From assembly GCA_910583835.1 (NCBI GenBank), contig CAJTYM010000020.1, forward strand, positions 1 to 64,000: a stretch of 64,000 bases of DNA, read 5' to 3'. A program made the position numbers and the translations under genes. The DNA comes from an uncultured Lachnospiraceae bacterium. Lineage in GTDB: Bacteria; Bacillota; Clostridia; Lachnospirales; Lachnospiraceae. The notes under the pieces were generated by a model that was not told the origin of the DNA, ran no database searches, and saw only the letters and a list, made by a program, of their open reading frames with translations. Positions within the stretch are counted from its first letter, which is position 1. Each line of letters begins with the position of its first letter. This document shows, in pieces, positions 54,492 through 62,643 of the stretch.

Positions 54492-54520
54492 TTGCAAAAT
54501 TGGAAAAATAATATTAAAAT
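54492..54520 (+). promoter_or_regulatory. Promoter of gdhA
   Basis: TTGCAA (54492-54497), 17-base spacer, TAAAAT (54515-54520), 42 bases before the start; AAAGGAG is the ribosome binding site. Confidence 0.6.
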
Positions 54521-54562
54521 GTACTTTGAAAAAGAAAGTAAGAATGAAAAGGAGAATGAAAG

Positions 54563-55897
54563 ATGAGCTATGTTGATGAAGTATTAGAGCGCGTAATCGC
54601 AAAGAATCCGGCAGAGCCTGAATTTCATCAGGCGGTGAAAGAAGTATTGGAGTCTTTGAGACCGGTGATTGAAGCCAATGAAGAGAAGTATCGCAAAGAA
54701 GCTTTGTTAGAGCGTCTGACCGAGCCGGACAGGCAGTTCAAATTCCGCGTGCCGTGGGTAGATGACAAGGGACAGGTTCAGGTGAATACCGGATACCGCG
54801 TACAGTTCAATAACAGCATTGGACCGTACAAGGGAGGACTGAGATTACATCCGTCCGTAAACCTTGGCATTATCAAATTTCTGGGATTTGAGCAGATTTT
54901 CAAGAATTCCCTGACGGGTCTTCCGATTGGCGGCGGCAAGGGCGGATCTGATTTTGACCCCAAGGGCAAATCTGACCGTGAGGTTATGGCGTTCTGCCAG
55001 AGCTTCATGACAGAGCTCTGCAAATATATCGGAGCAGACACAGACGTTCCGGCAGGAGATATCGGAACTGGCGCAAGGGAAATCGGTTACATGTTCGGAC
55101 AGTATAAGAAAATTAAGAGCGTCTATGAGGGCGTGCTGACTGGAAAAGGACTTTCCTACGGCGGCTCCCTGGCACGTACCGAGGCTACCGGCTATGGCCT
55201 GTTATATCTGACAGAAGAGATGATGAAATGCAATGGCCATGACATGAAGGACAAGGTGGTATGTATCTCCGGTTCCGGTAACGTGGCAATCTATGCGACC
55301 CAGAAGGCACAGCAGCTTGGCGCCAAGGTTGTGACTGTCAGCGATTCTACCGGATGGGTATATGACCCCGAAGGAATTGACGTTGCTTTGTTAAAGGAAG
55401 TAAAAGAAGTGAAACGTGCACGTCTGACGGAGTATGCAGCAGCAAGGCCGAGCGCAGAGTACCATGAGGGACGCGGCGTATGGTCTGTGAAATGTGACAT
55501 TGCACTTCCCTGTGCTACGCAGAATGAGCTTCTGCTGGAGGACGCAAAGGAGCTGGTGGCAAACGGATGCCTTGCAGTGGCAGAGGGCGCAAACATGCCT
55601 ACAACCTTAGAGGCAACAGAATATTTACAGCAGAACAAAGTTCTGTTCGCTCCTGGTAAGGCTGCAAACGCAGGCGGCGTGGCAACTTCCGCATTGGAAA
55701 TGAGCCAGAATTCTGAGCGTCTGAGCTGGACATTTGAGGAAGTGGACGGCAAGCTCAAAGACATCATGGTAAATATCTTCCACAACTTAGATGATGCTGC
55801 AAAGCGTTATGGCAAAGAGGGAGACTATGTAGTTGGTGCAAATATCGCCGGCTTTGAGAAAGTGGCAGAAGCTATGATTGCCCAGGGCGTCTGCTAA
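54563..55897 (+). CDS. gdhA: NADP-type glutamate dehydrogenase
   Basis: 444 residues, the usual size of hexameric bacterial enzymes. The catalytic-lysine loop PIGGGKGGSDFDPKGK, PAGDIGTGAREIG, and the dinucleotide-binding VCISGSGNVAIYATQKAQQL are intact. It interconverts 2-oxoglutarate plus ammonia and glutamate; NADPH use is inferred from overall resemblance to the GdhA subgroup. It has its own promoter. Its final 25 bases, including the stop, are repeated downstream at 55946 (see repeat at 55873-55976). Confidence 0.96.
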   Translation: MSYVDEVLERVIAKNPAEPEFHQAVKEVLESLRPVIEANEEKYRKEALLERLTEPDRQFKFRVPWVDDKGQVQVNTGYRVQFNNSIGPYKGGLRLHPSVNLGIIKFLGFEQIFKNSLTGLPIGGGKGGSDFDPKGKSDREVMAFCQSFMTELCKYIGADTDVPAGDIGTGAREIGYMFGQYKKIKSVYEGVLTGKGLSYGGSLARTEATGYGLLYLTEEMMKCNGHDMKDKVVCISGSGNVAIYATQKAQQLGAKVVTVSDSTGWVYDPEGIDVALLKEVKEVKRARLTEYAAARPSAEYHEGRGVWSVKCDIALPCATQNELLLEDAKELVANGCLAVAEGANMPTTLEATEYLQQNKVLFAPGKAANAGGVATSALEMSQNSERLSWTFEEVDGKLKDIMVNIFHNLDDAAKRYGKEGDYVVGANIAGFEKVAEAMIAQGVC

Positions 55898-55976
55898 TTA
55901 CTGGTGATAAATTAGAAAGAAAATGGCTGGCATAAAGCAGGAGATTATGATTGCCCAGGGCGTCTGCTAATTACTG
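55873..55976 (+). repeat. 31-bp exact repeat, 73-bp period, over the gdhA stop
   Basis: 55873-55903 (last gdhA codons, stop and 6 bases) recur exactly at 55946-55976. A third, degenerate unit follows at about 56003-56045 (CTGGCATAAGGCGGGAGATT), so the region holds about 2.5 decaying tandem units. Confidence 0.9.
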
Positions 55977-56147
55977 CTGTTAATTTAAAATAAAAGATGA
56001 ACTGGCATAAGGCGGGAGATTTTGACTGTGCCAGGCGTTACTGCAGGATGATAGATAAAAGGAGGCTTTCGCATTAAGGTTAAGGCTTATTGCGGCAGCC
56101 CCTTTTCTTTTGGCAGCGTTTAGAGTGCGCGATAGGGGAATAGATTT

Positions 56148-56834
56148 ATGAGAAGAAAAATACTGATTGTGGACGATGATGAAGACTTGTCTTTTATTAT
56201 CAGTGAAATGCTGGAAAACCATGGCTACAGCGTAAGCTGTGCCGAGAGCGGGGAGAAAGCTTTTGACAGGCTTTCTGACGACACGTTCGATTTGCTGCTG
56301 CTGGATATCAACCTGCCAGGGACAACCGGGTTTGAACTTTGCCAGGAGCTGCGGAAAGTCTCGAATGTGCCGGTGATTTTTGCAAGCGCGCGGACCAGTG
56401 AGACGGACCGTATCGCTGGGTTTGACATTGGCGGCGATGATTATCTGCCTAAGCCATACTCCATGAAAGAACTGCTGTCAAGGGTAAATGCGCTGATACG
56501 CCGTGCTTATGGATTTTCAGATGAAGAAAAGACCGTAAGTTTCGGGGAAGTATCTGTCAATATTTCTGCACGGACCGTGACAAAACATGGAGAGCCAATT
56601 TCCCTGTCGCTGCGTGAATTTGATTTGCTTTCTTATCTCTGCGAGCATAAAAATAAGGCGATATCCAAGGAGAAGATTCTCAGCGACGTCTGGGGTGCAT
56701 TTTCCTTAGTGGAACCCTCTACGCTTACCGTACATATCCGCTGGCTGCGGGAAAAGTTAGAAGATAATCCGGCGAAACCCGTGTATATCAAGACAGTTTA
56801 TAAGGTGGGATATATGTTGGAGGATGGCGAATGA
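56148..56834 (+). CDS. OmpR-family response regulator
   Basis: 228 residues. Receiver domain with acidic cluster DDDE, phospho-acceptor D53 in LLLDINLPG and DDYLPKPYS; winged-helix domain with SLREFDLLSYLCEH, STLTVHIRWLREKL and VYKVGYM. The ribosome binding site is weak (AGGGGAA). It overlaps the kinase gene by 4 bases. The target genes are unknown. Confidence 0.93.
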   Translation: MRRKILIVDDDEDLSFIISEMLENHGYSVSCAESGEKAFDRLSDDTFDLLLLDINLPGTTGFELCQELRKVSNVPVIFASARTSETDRIAGFDIGGDDYLPKPYSMKELLSRVNALIRRAYGFSDEEKTVSFGEVSVNISARTVTKHGEPISLSLREFDLLSYLCEHKNKAISKEKILSDVWGAFSLVEPSTLTVHIRWLREKLEDNPAKPVYIKTVYKVGYMLEDGE

Positions 56835-57970
56835 AAAGTAAAATTTTGGGAGTGACGATTATATTTTCACTGGCAGTTATTCTGCTTTCCATTTGGTTTT
56901 ACTATTCGGTCAAGGGTATTGACGTGCAGGACAGGAAATCAGATTATATCGTTGCTCTGAATGAAATCAGTATGCTCAATAAAAATGGCAACAGCAGACA
57001 GGCAGAAGAAAAAATTGCCGCTTTGCAGGAAGACATGCGCCTTTTGCAGGAGCAGGAGAGCGGCGTCCTTTTCATACCGGTGATATGTCTGGTCAGCGTT
57101 TTGTTTTTTGTGGTGGCGTTTGGCTATATTTATCTGGCAATTTTAAGGCCTTTTGATAAGATGAAGGAGTTCGCAGTTAAAATATCTGCGGGGGATTTTA
57201 ACCTGCCGCTTTTATACCAGCGTGCCAATTATTTTGGGGAATTTACCTGGGCATTTGACAGCATGAGGAAGGAAATTACCAAGGCAAGGACTTGTGAGAA
57301 GGAAGCCATAGACAACAACAAGACCGTGATTGCCACGCTGTCCCATGATATCAAGACGCCGATTGCTTCCATCCGGGCGTACGCGGAAGGGCTGGGCGCA
57401 TCTATGGACACTTCTTATGAGAAGCGGGAACGGTATGTAAGCGTGATTGTCAAAAAATGCGATGAGGTGTCGCGCCTGACGGATGATTTGTTTCTTCATT
57501 CTATCTCTGATTTGGATAAACTGCAGATAACGCCCGAGAAACTGGAAATCTGTTCCTTTCTGGAGGAAGCGGTACAGGAGATTTCCGCTTCACATGGTGA
57601 CGTGGCATTTCATAAGGCGGATTTTACAGCTTATGTATATGCAGACAGGAACCGGCTTACCCAGATTGCGGAGAATATAATCAATAATGCCAGAAAATAT
57701 GCCGGAAGCGATATGGATGTGTTCCTTACCAGAGAGGGGGGCGAGGTTGCGCTGCATTTCCGTGATTATGGCAGCGGAATCCCGGATAAAGATATGCCAT
57801 TTATTTTTGGTAAATTCTACAGGGGCAGCAATTGTGGGGAAGAACAGGGCTCAGGCCTTGGGCTTTATATTGTCAAATATATTGCCGGAAAAATGGATGG
57901 CAGCGTGACGCTTATAAACCACAGGGACGGTTTGGAGGTTGTGGTAACTTTGCCGGAGTGCGGGCGTTAA
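56831..57970 (+). CDS. HAMP-domain sensor histidine kinase
   Basis: 379 residues. Membrane segments at about 7-24 and 76-98 bound a short (about 50 residue) extracellular helix-rich loop; HAMP (about 98-150), dimerisation domain with phospho-acceptor H172 in TLSHDIKTPIASIRAYAEGL, and ATPase motifs NIINNARKYAG, DYGSGIPDKD and GSGLGLYIVK. It partners the regulator at 56148. It is the last gene before the presumed integrated element. Confidence 0.93.
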   Translation: MKSKILGVTIIFSLAVILLSIWFYYSVKGIDVQDRKSDYIVALNEISMLNKNGNSRQAEEKIAALQEDMRLLQEQESGVLFIPVICLVSVLFFVVAFGYIYLAILRPFDKMKEFAVKISAGDFNLPLLYQRANYFGEFTWAFDSMRKEITKARTCEKEAIDNNKTVIATLSHDIKTPIASIRAYAEGLGASMDTSYEKRERYVSVIVKKCDEVSRLTDDLFLHSISDLDKLQITPEKLEICSFLEEAVQEISASHGDVAFHKADFTAYVYADRNRLTQIAENIINNARKYAGSDMDVFLTREGGEVALHFRDYGSGIPDKDMPFIFGKFYRGSNCGEEQGSGLGLYIVKYIAGKMDGSVTLINHRDGLEVVVTLPECGR

Positions 57971-58035
57971 GGACTCCTTAAAATACATGCATTCCAAGAA
58001 AGTGCGTATTTTAGGCGGAAAACCCGCTAAATACA

Positions 58036-58073
58036 AGGCTTCCAGCAGATTTGACAGAAGTTTTTGGAAGCCT
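58036..58073. other. 9-bp hairpin near the element boundary
   Basis: AGGCTTCCA (58036-58044) pairs with 58065-58073 over 20 bases, between the kinase and integrase genes. It may be a terminator or part of an attachment site; there is no direct proof for either. Confidence 0.35.
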
Positions 58074-58097
58074 GAAAAATGCCATAAATGAGCACCG

Positions 58098-58119
58098 TTA
58101 GCAACAAATTAGCAACAAA
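58098..58119. repeat. 11-bp tandem direct repeat at the integrase stop
   Basis: TTAGCAACAAA occurs at 58098-58108 and 58109-58119. The second copy contains the integrase stop codon on the reverse strand. Candidate recombinase arm or core site. Confidence 0.5.
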
Positions 58120-59182
58120 TTTCAGGGGTCTGTATCTTTTCGATTTCCGCACGGAGTTCTTCTAAGCTGCGGTGTCCGTATTTGGCGTTGGTAATGTCGC
58201 TGCCAAAGGAGTGCCCGAGCATCCGCTTCCTGTCGTTTTCGTTGACGCCATATCGCTCACAAAGCATGGAAAATGTATGGCGGCAGTCGTGCGGTGTGTG
58301 CTTGTCAATTCCAAGGCGTCCGAGGGTGGCGTACATTCTGTTCCGAAATGTTCCGGCACTGCATGAAAGCAGGTTGCTGCTTCCGTCAAAGCGGTTAGCC
58401 ACAAGGCTGCAGATGGAAGAGTGGATGGGGACAATGCGGTGCTTGCTGGTTTTGGTCTTTACGCCTCCGGTGAAGCAGCGGTTTTCCAAGTCAACCACCA
58501 TGTCCGTGTATGCCTTGATGCGGAAACCGCTATAGCACATGATGAGAATCATTTCCACAACTGGGTCCCCCTGGTTTTCCCAAAGGATTCTCAGGTCGCC
58601 ATCGGAAAACGGAACTCCGGCTTCATCATCTTCCTCTTTGGGCAGGTAAAGGAAAGCGGAATAATCTTTGTCTACAATCTCATATTTCATGGCATATTTG
58701 TACATCTGGTGCAGCAGGCTTATGATCAGTTCGAGGGAAGCGTGCTTGAGTTGGCAGTTATTCAATACTTCCTGTAAGTCTTCGTATTTCAGCTGCCCAA
58801 ACTGCTTATCATGCAGCCTGGCACAATTCTTGTAGGCGGCTTCCGTGGACCTCATGGAGGCTTTGGAGAGTTTTTTGGGGGAGTTGTAATATTTTTCATG
58901 GAAATATCTTTCGTAGACTTCTGAAAACGTAGGCGTACGGTCGATGAAAACGCCACGCTTTACGGCTATCTTGCCAGCCTTTTCCATGTTGTAGGCGGTA
59001 AGGATTTCATAGCCCTCCTCCCAGGTCTCCGTGTACGCCAGGGCTTTTGGGGTTACCGGGCCATGGAAGCCATATTCCGTCACCGGCGGATATACGCCGT
59101 AAGGCCTGCGCCGGCCTTTCCCGAGATATTTTATGCTTCCGAAGTTGTTGGGGAGCTTCATCCGCTTCTTGTGTCTTGCCAT
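58109..59182 (-). CDS. Tyrosine recombinase (phage-type integrase)
   Basis: 357 residues; ATG at 59182 with AGGAGG upstream, the frame being open further without a signal. N-terminal AP2-like DNA-binding segment (NNFGSIKYLGKGRRRPYGVY), core-binding SAM-like helices, and a catalytic domain with SGFRIKA (Arg), HDCRHTF (HxxR), LGHS and the nucleophile Tyr in NAKYGHRS. It would integrate and help excise the element to its right. The gene ends right at the presumed left boundary, the usual place for such an enzyme. Confidence 0.92.
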   Translation of the reverse strand: MARHKKRMKLPNNFGSIKYLGKGRRRPYGVYPPVTEYGFHGPVTPKALAYTETWEEGYEILTAYNMEKAGKIAVKRGVFIDRTPTFSEVYERYFHEKYYNSPKKLSKASMRSTEAAYKNCARLHDKQFGQLKYEDLQEVLNNCQLKHASLELIISLLHQMYKYAMKYEIVDKDYSAFLYLPKEEDDEAGVPFSDGDLRILWENQGDPVVEMILIMCYSGFRIKAYTDMVVDLENRCFTGGVKTKTSKHRIVPIHSSICSLVANRFDGSSNLLSCSAGTFRNRMYATLGRLGIDKHTPHDCRHTFSMLCERYGVNENDRKRMLGHSFGSDITNAKYGHRSLEELRAEIEKIQTPEICC

Positions 59183-59291
59183 GGTATTTTCCTCCTTGTG
59201 AAATATGAAACTGAAAATATATATACGAATATTATTTGCTGCATAGGAAAAAAGGTACAAAAATAACAGCCAGATGGAATCCAAGTTCCGC

Positions 59292-59320
59292 TTGCAAGCT
59301 GTCTCCGAAAATGGTACAAT
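59292..59320 (+). promoter_or_regulatory. Candidate promoter of a short transcript
   Basis: TTGCAA (59292-59297), 17-base spacer, TACAAT (59315-59320). A terminator-like hairpin follows 45 bases later, so it may give a small RNA or an attenuated leader for the peptide gene at 59476. A second weaker TTTACA-N18-CACAAT lies at 59399-59428. Confidence 0.4.
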
Positions 59321-59365
59321 ATATATGAAATATGTACATGGATACCGTCTTCGGATGTATCTAGG

Positions 59366-59396
59366 AACCGTTCCTGTTGGCGCAGGGGCGGTTTTT
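59366..59396 (+). terminator. Hairpin with T-run between promoter and peptide gene
   Basis: 11-bp stem with G-U pairs (59366-59376 with 59383-59393), 6-base loop, TTTTT. Possible end of a roughly 70-base RNA. Confidence 0.5.
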
Positions 59397-59439
59397 GCTT
59401 TACATAGATACAGGGGATATGGCACAATCCCTATGTTGT

Positions 59440-59471
59440 CACACCCAATCCGGCAACGGAAAGGGGGTGTG
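59440..59471 (+). promoter_or_regulatory. Leader pairing that would mask the ribosome binding site
   Basis: CACACCC (59440-59446) can pair with GGGTGTG (59465-59471), which overlaps the Shine-Dalgarno of the peptide gene at 59476. Masking of this kind is common in type I toxin mRNAs. Confidence 0.4.
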
Positions 59472-59475
59472 TGAA

Positions 59476-59574
59476 GTGCTAGATTTTACTATATCCATTT
59501 TGAGTGCCATTGTGGGTGGTGTTTTTTGCCATTGCATCATCAAATGCTTAGATGGCAGTGACGATGACAACTAG
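59476..59574 (+). CDS. Small hydrophobic peptide, type I toxin-like (32 residues)
   Basis: GTG start after GGAAAGGGGG. A hydrophobic helix (FTISILSAIVGGVFCHCII) is followed by a short charged tail (KCLDGSDDDN). Length, single membrane helix and polar C-terminus match Fst/Ldr-like type I toxins and related Lachnospiraceae peptides I recall near integrases. The leader can fold over the ribosome binding site and a strong terminator follows directly. An antisense antitoxin has not been identified. Membrane activity is inferred. Confidence 0.55.
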   Translation: MLDFTISILSAIVGGVFCHCIIKCLDGSDDDN

Positions 59575-59580
59575 CCAAAG

Positions 59581-59616
59581 AAAACCCCCGGACTGCTCTC
59601 CGGGGGTTTTTGGTGC
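59581..59616 (+). terminator. Strong terminator of the small peptide gene
   Basis: 12-bp perfect stem (59581-59592 with 59599-59610) with 6-base loop and T-run. Confidence 0.9.
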
Positions 59617-59749
59617 GCAAACATGCTAGATGTATGCCATATCCATTTGCCTATCGGCATTATAGCATATGCAGGAATGGAATGCAATATGCTCCCCGGG
59701 AGGTTTTCTGTTGAAATGCACAGCAGCGTGGCTAAGGACTGCCAATGAT

Positions 59750-59998
59750 TTATCTGCGCGTCTTAAATTTCGACATGTCGTTACTGGGCTGGTCTTGCCC
59801 GAAATTAGTTTCAAGGAGGATGTCGGCAGAAGTATTTAAAATATTGGCAAGCGACCTTATGCTGGCAATGTCGGGCTCCCGCCTGCCTGTTTCATAGCCG
59901 TGGTAGGTGCTGTTGGCAACTCCAATCAGGGCAGCAACTTGTTTCTGAGTGTAATCTTTGTCCAGTCTAGCCTTTTTCAACTGTTCGGAAAAACTCAT
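59750..59998 (-). CDS. XRE-family HTH regulator
   Basis: 82 residues; AAGGAAG precedes the ATG. Nearly all of it is a Cro/C1-type helix-turn-helix (YTQKQVAALIGVANSTYHGYE, PDIASIRSLANILN). No effector or protease domain, so likely a small repressor or a DNA-binding partner within the element. A remnant of a similar gene start lies at 61584-61619. Confidence 0.88.
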   Translation of the reverse strand: MSFSEQLKKARLDKDYTQKQVAALIGVANSTYHGYETGRREPDIASIRSLANILNTSADILLETNFGQDQPSNDMSKFKTRR

Positions 59999-60091
59999 GG
60001 TATCACTTCCTTCGAGATATATTTTAATGCTTCTATAGCATATATTTTTTTATGCCAATTGTTTTCGATGTATCTACAATAATAATAAAAA

Positions 60092-61543
60092 TCAATCTTC
60101 AAATTCATCATCTGATAGAATGAAGTCAGAATTATACACATCATCCGTAGAGAGGGATTGGCGAAATTCTTCTGCAATCATTGTTTTGTTAAATTCGGCA
60201 GTAGGTTCGATGTCTGTTACCAGTGCCTCTAATTCATCAATAGAGACTTTGAAAAATTCTTTGCGCATATTTACTTTATTTAAACGCTTTTTATTTAATA
60301 TATCATGAAGTTTTTTCTCTAAAGCAACAGCATCATCAGAGAAAATAAAACTATGAACATCAAATTTGAATGGAACGCTTGCACTTCCAAGTTCATTGAT
60401 TCTGTCTTGAGGGTCTAAACGTCTTGTCATTCCGATTTTAAAAACGTCATCGCCGAAAGAACCGAGATTACTAATAACATATACATTTCCGGCTTTTCCA
60501 TTTTGAAGATTTGATATTTCCTCTTTTTTCAATACAACATCGGATAATTGCTTTTGAAGTTCAAGTATCCTTTCTTGCAATTTAGCAACTTCATCGTCAG
60601 AAGAAGTTGCAAGTGTCTCTTGCAGTTTTGTGATTTCTGATTTATATTTAGATTCTTCTTTCTCAACCCTCTTTTTTTCCGCATCCAATGCTTTTCTTTC
60701 TTCCGCTTCTTGCCGCATTTGCTCACGAACTGCAAGTTGCTCTTGTCTGGCCTGTTCTTTTTTTACATAATAATTATATTCAATTTTAACAGCATTAATA
60801 AAAAGGTATTCAATTTCGCCTATAAATTTTGTCAGGGTTCCAGCTATGTTTTGGTTTCCCTCGCCAGCAATCTTTAAATATTTTGATGATATTATTTTAA
60901 TATCGTCAATAGATTTATCTAATTTTTCATATTTTAAATTATGAAGAACATTTTGAAGTTCAGCTCTTAGGGCAATTACCATAAGAGCATATATTGATTT
61001 ATTTGCTTTTGTGGTATATCGTGCAGAATATTTCTGCAGAATGCTGTTTATCTGTTTTTCGTTTTCTTTATATGCTTTTTTTAAATCCTTAACATCCATG
61101 CAGTGAAGTTTTAGAATAATAGATGGAGAGATAAGTTCCAGCTCATCAAAATCATTCTTGTTTAATCTGCAATTCGTATAGTCAACAGGAGATTCAAAAA
61201 AGTTATCAATGGCATGTTCAACGCTTTTGTAGAGTTCTTTGCATCTGGAAAGTTTTCTGGTTTGAGTAAGGACTTGTTTATCCAGTTTATTATTTTTTTC
61301 TTGCAACGAAGAAAACTCTTCTTTTAAATTAGATATTTTTGCGTTATTGGAAGAAATTTCCTGATTTGTTGCATCGAGTTTTTCCATTGATTCTTTTTCC
61401 AAAGTATCAATTTTTTCCTTTGTTTGATAGTATTCTGCAACTCCCAAAGCATCAAATTTACTTTGCAAAGCAGCGTTTATAGTTTTTAATTGTTCATTTT
61501 CTTGTTTGATTTTAGAAATCCGAAAAATATCTAAAATTCCCAT
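60092..61543 (-). CDS. DUF4041 coiled-coil protein with T5orf172 (GIY-YIG) domain
   Basis: 483 residues; AGGAGG precedes the ATG. Coiled coil (about 11-105), a helical DUF4041-like central domain (about 115-255), a second coiled coil with repeated Glu/Lys (about 260-345), and a C-terminal T5orf172/GIY-YIG-type domain (about 350-445: VYVISNLGSFGDDVFKIGMT, DPQDRINELGSASVPF). Proteins of this design occur in phages and islands; nuclease activity and a role in phage exclusion are possible but unproven. The gene is markedly AT-rich. Confidence 0.82.
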   Translation of the reverse strand: MGILDIFRISKIKQENEQLKTINAALQSKFDALGVAEYYQTKEKIDTLEKESMEKLDATNQEISSNNAKISNLKEEFSSLQEKNNKLDKQVLTQTRKLSRCKELYKSVEHAIDNFFESPVDYTNCRLNKNDFDELELISPSIILKLHCMDVKDLKKAYKENEKQINSILQKYSARYTTKANKSIYALMVIALRAELQNVLHNLKYEKLDKSIDDIKIISSKYLKIAGEGNQNIAGTLTKFIGEIEYLFINAVKIEYNYYVKKEQARQEQLAVREQMRQEAEERKALDAEKKRVEKEESKYKSEITKLQETLATSSDDEVAKLQERILELQKQLSDVVLKKEEISNLQNGKAGNVYVISNLGSFGDDVFKIGMTRRLDPQDRINELGSASVPFKFDVHSFIFSDDAVALEKKLHDILNKKRLNKVNMRKEFFKVSIDELEALVTDIEPTAEFNKTMIAEEFRQSLSTDDVYNSDFILSDDEFED

Positions 61544-61556
61544 AGCTATATCCTCC

Positions 61557-61581
61557 TTAGTAATTATTATTTTAGTAATTA
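61557..61581 (-). repeat. Two 10-bp direct repeats upstream of the DUF4041 gene
   Basis: TTAGTAATTA occurs at 61557-61566 and 61572-61581, just before the ribosome binding site; spacing of 15 bases. Candidate regulator site or duplication scar. Confidence 0.4.
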
Positions 61582-61583
61582 CT

Positions 61584-61619
61584 TTATGGAACTTTCTTCA
61601 ACTGTTTGGGGAAGCCCAT
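61584..61619 (-). pseudogene. Remnant of an XRE gene start
   Basis: Eleven codons (MGFPKQLKKVP-stop) with a ribosome binding site closely match the start of the XRE gene at 59998 (MSFSEQLKKAR), including the upstream GATATCACTTC-like sequence. The frame then stops, and the DUF4041 gene follows. Probably a leftover of gene duplication or recombination. Confidence 0.6.
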
Positions 61620-61659
61620 GATATCACTTCTTTCCTTTTGTCCGTTCAAAAAAGTAATT

Positions 61660-62502
61660 TTATTTCCGGGTATAATACCCGCGTTTTATCAGTTGTTCGG
61701 TAATGTTATCCTCTGGCAAATCCGTTTCAAGAAGTGGAGTTTGCGTGAATTTCAATACTTTTTCATTTTCATCGTAAAAAGATTCTTTATCGTATTTACG
61801 GTGTAAATAATAGTGTATATTTTGTGGACTGTATTTTTTATGGATAGTTACGCCGATGATTTCGCCAAATTCTTCTTTTGCCTTTTCTGGGGCATATTTC
61901 ATACAGAGTTTTTCAAGTTCTGCTTTCTCTGTGTTTTTGTCATGGTCAATATGTTCTTTTTCAAGAAATTGAGATATTTGTCTTTTGGATCCAAATTTAA
62001 TTTCTCTTTTTTGGGAAGTTGATTCAGAAACGATGCCGGAATTTATCAATTCTTCAATTTCGGCGCTTAATGCATTTTTATAGATGGGCGTAGTTGAACG
62101 AATGTTGCTGGCAATTCTAAGGAGTTTACGTTGGGCATTCTCAGAAAGCTGTTCCACGATATCCATTGTATCATCTAAGCTGGCACGTTCATTTTTGGGG
62201 ATAAGTACAGCATCTGGATTGTGTTGGGCTTCTATGTCTAAAATCCCAAGTTCAATAGCGAGCCGATAGATATGCTTGCAAGGCAGCTTGCTCCGGTGAA
62301 AATCTCCGCAAGGGCAGTGTCCCAGCCACGTCTCGTATTTCCCATGGCTGCCTTGGAAATATCCATAACAATCTGTCTCATCAATTTTTATAGGCGTCAG
62401 TTTTGCAGACTTGGCGGATTTAATCCTTTTCAAAGCATAATCAGTGGTGTGCAATTCTGGATTCCATGTTTTTTCCCATATTTCACAAGCCTTTGCATTC
62501 AT
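61660..62502 (-). CDS. SWIM zinc-finger protein
   Basis: 280 residues; ATG at 62502 with AGGAGG upstream. The SWIM motif CPCGDFHRSKLPCKHIYRLA (about 62-81) provides CxC...CxH zinc ligands, usually for DNA or protein binding. The remainder is helical with a Lys/Glu-rich middle (SQKREIKFGSKRQISQFLEK) and no recognised enzyme domain. SWIM proteins sometimes accompany helicases, but none is here. Function within the element is unknown. Confidence 0.82.
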   Translation of the reverse strand: MNAKACEIWEKTWNPELHTTDYALKRIKSAKSAKLTPIKIDETDCYGYFQGSHGKYETWLGHCPCGDFHRSKLPCKHIYRLAIELGILDIEAQHNPDAVLIPKNERASLDDTMDIVEQLSENAQRKLLRIASNIRSTTPIYKNALSAEIEELINSGIVSESTSQKREIKFGSKRQISQFLEKEHIDHDKNTEKAELEKLCMKYAPEKAKEEFGEIIGVTIHKKYSPQNIHYYLHRKYDKESFYDENEKVLKFTQTPLLETDLPEDNITEQLIKRGYYTRK

Positions 62503-62643
62503 CTTATCGTTCCTCCTCATAGTAAATTGCTGCCATCGTTTATCTTATAGTGATTGGATTTTAGCGGCAGGACTAAAATTCATCTGTTATGAAAGCTAAC
62601 CTTTTATTTGTTATATTTGTTTATTGTGGGCAGAGGATGCCGT

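Larger units (their letters stand above)
54227..54562. other. Divergent regulatory region before gdhA and the PPC-protein gene
   Basis: No gene. Contains a reverse promoter (54356-54384), an 8-bp palindrome with 4-base gap just downstream of its start point (54321-54340), and a forward gdhA promoter (54492-54520). The sequence is AT-rich. Confidence 0.6.
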
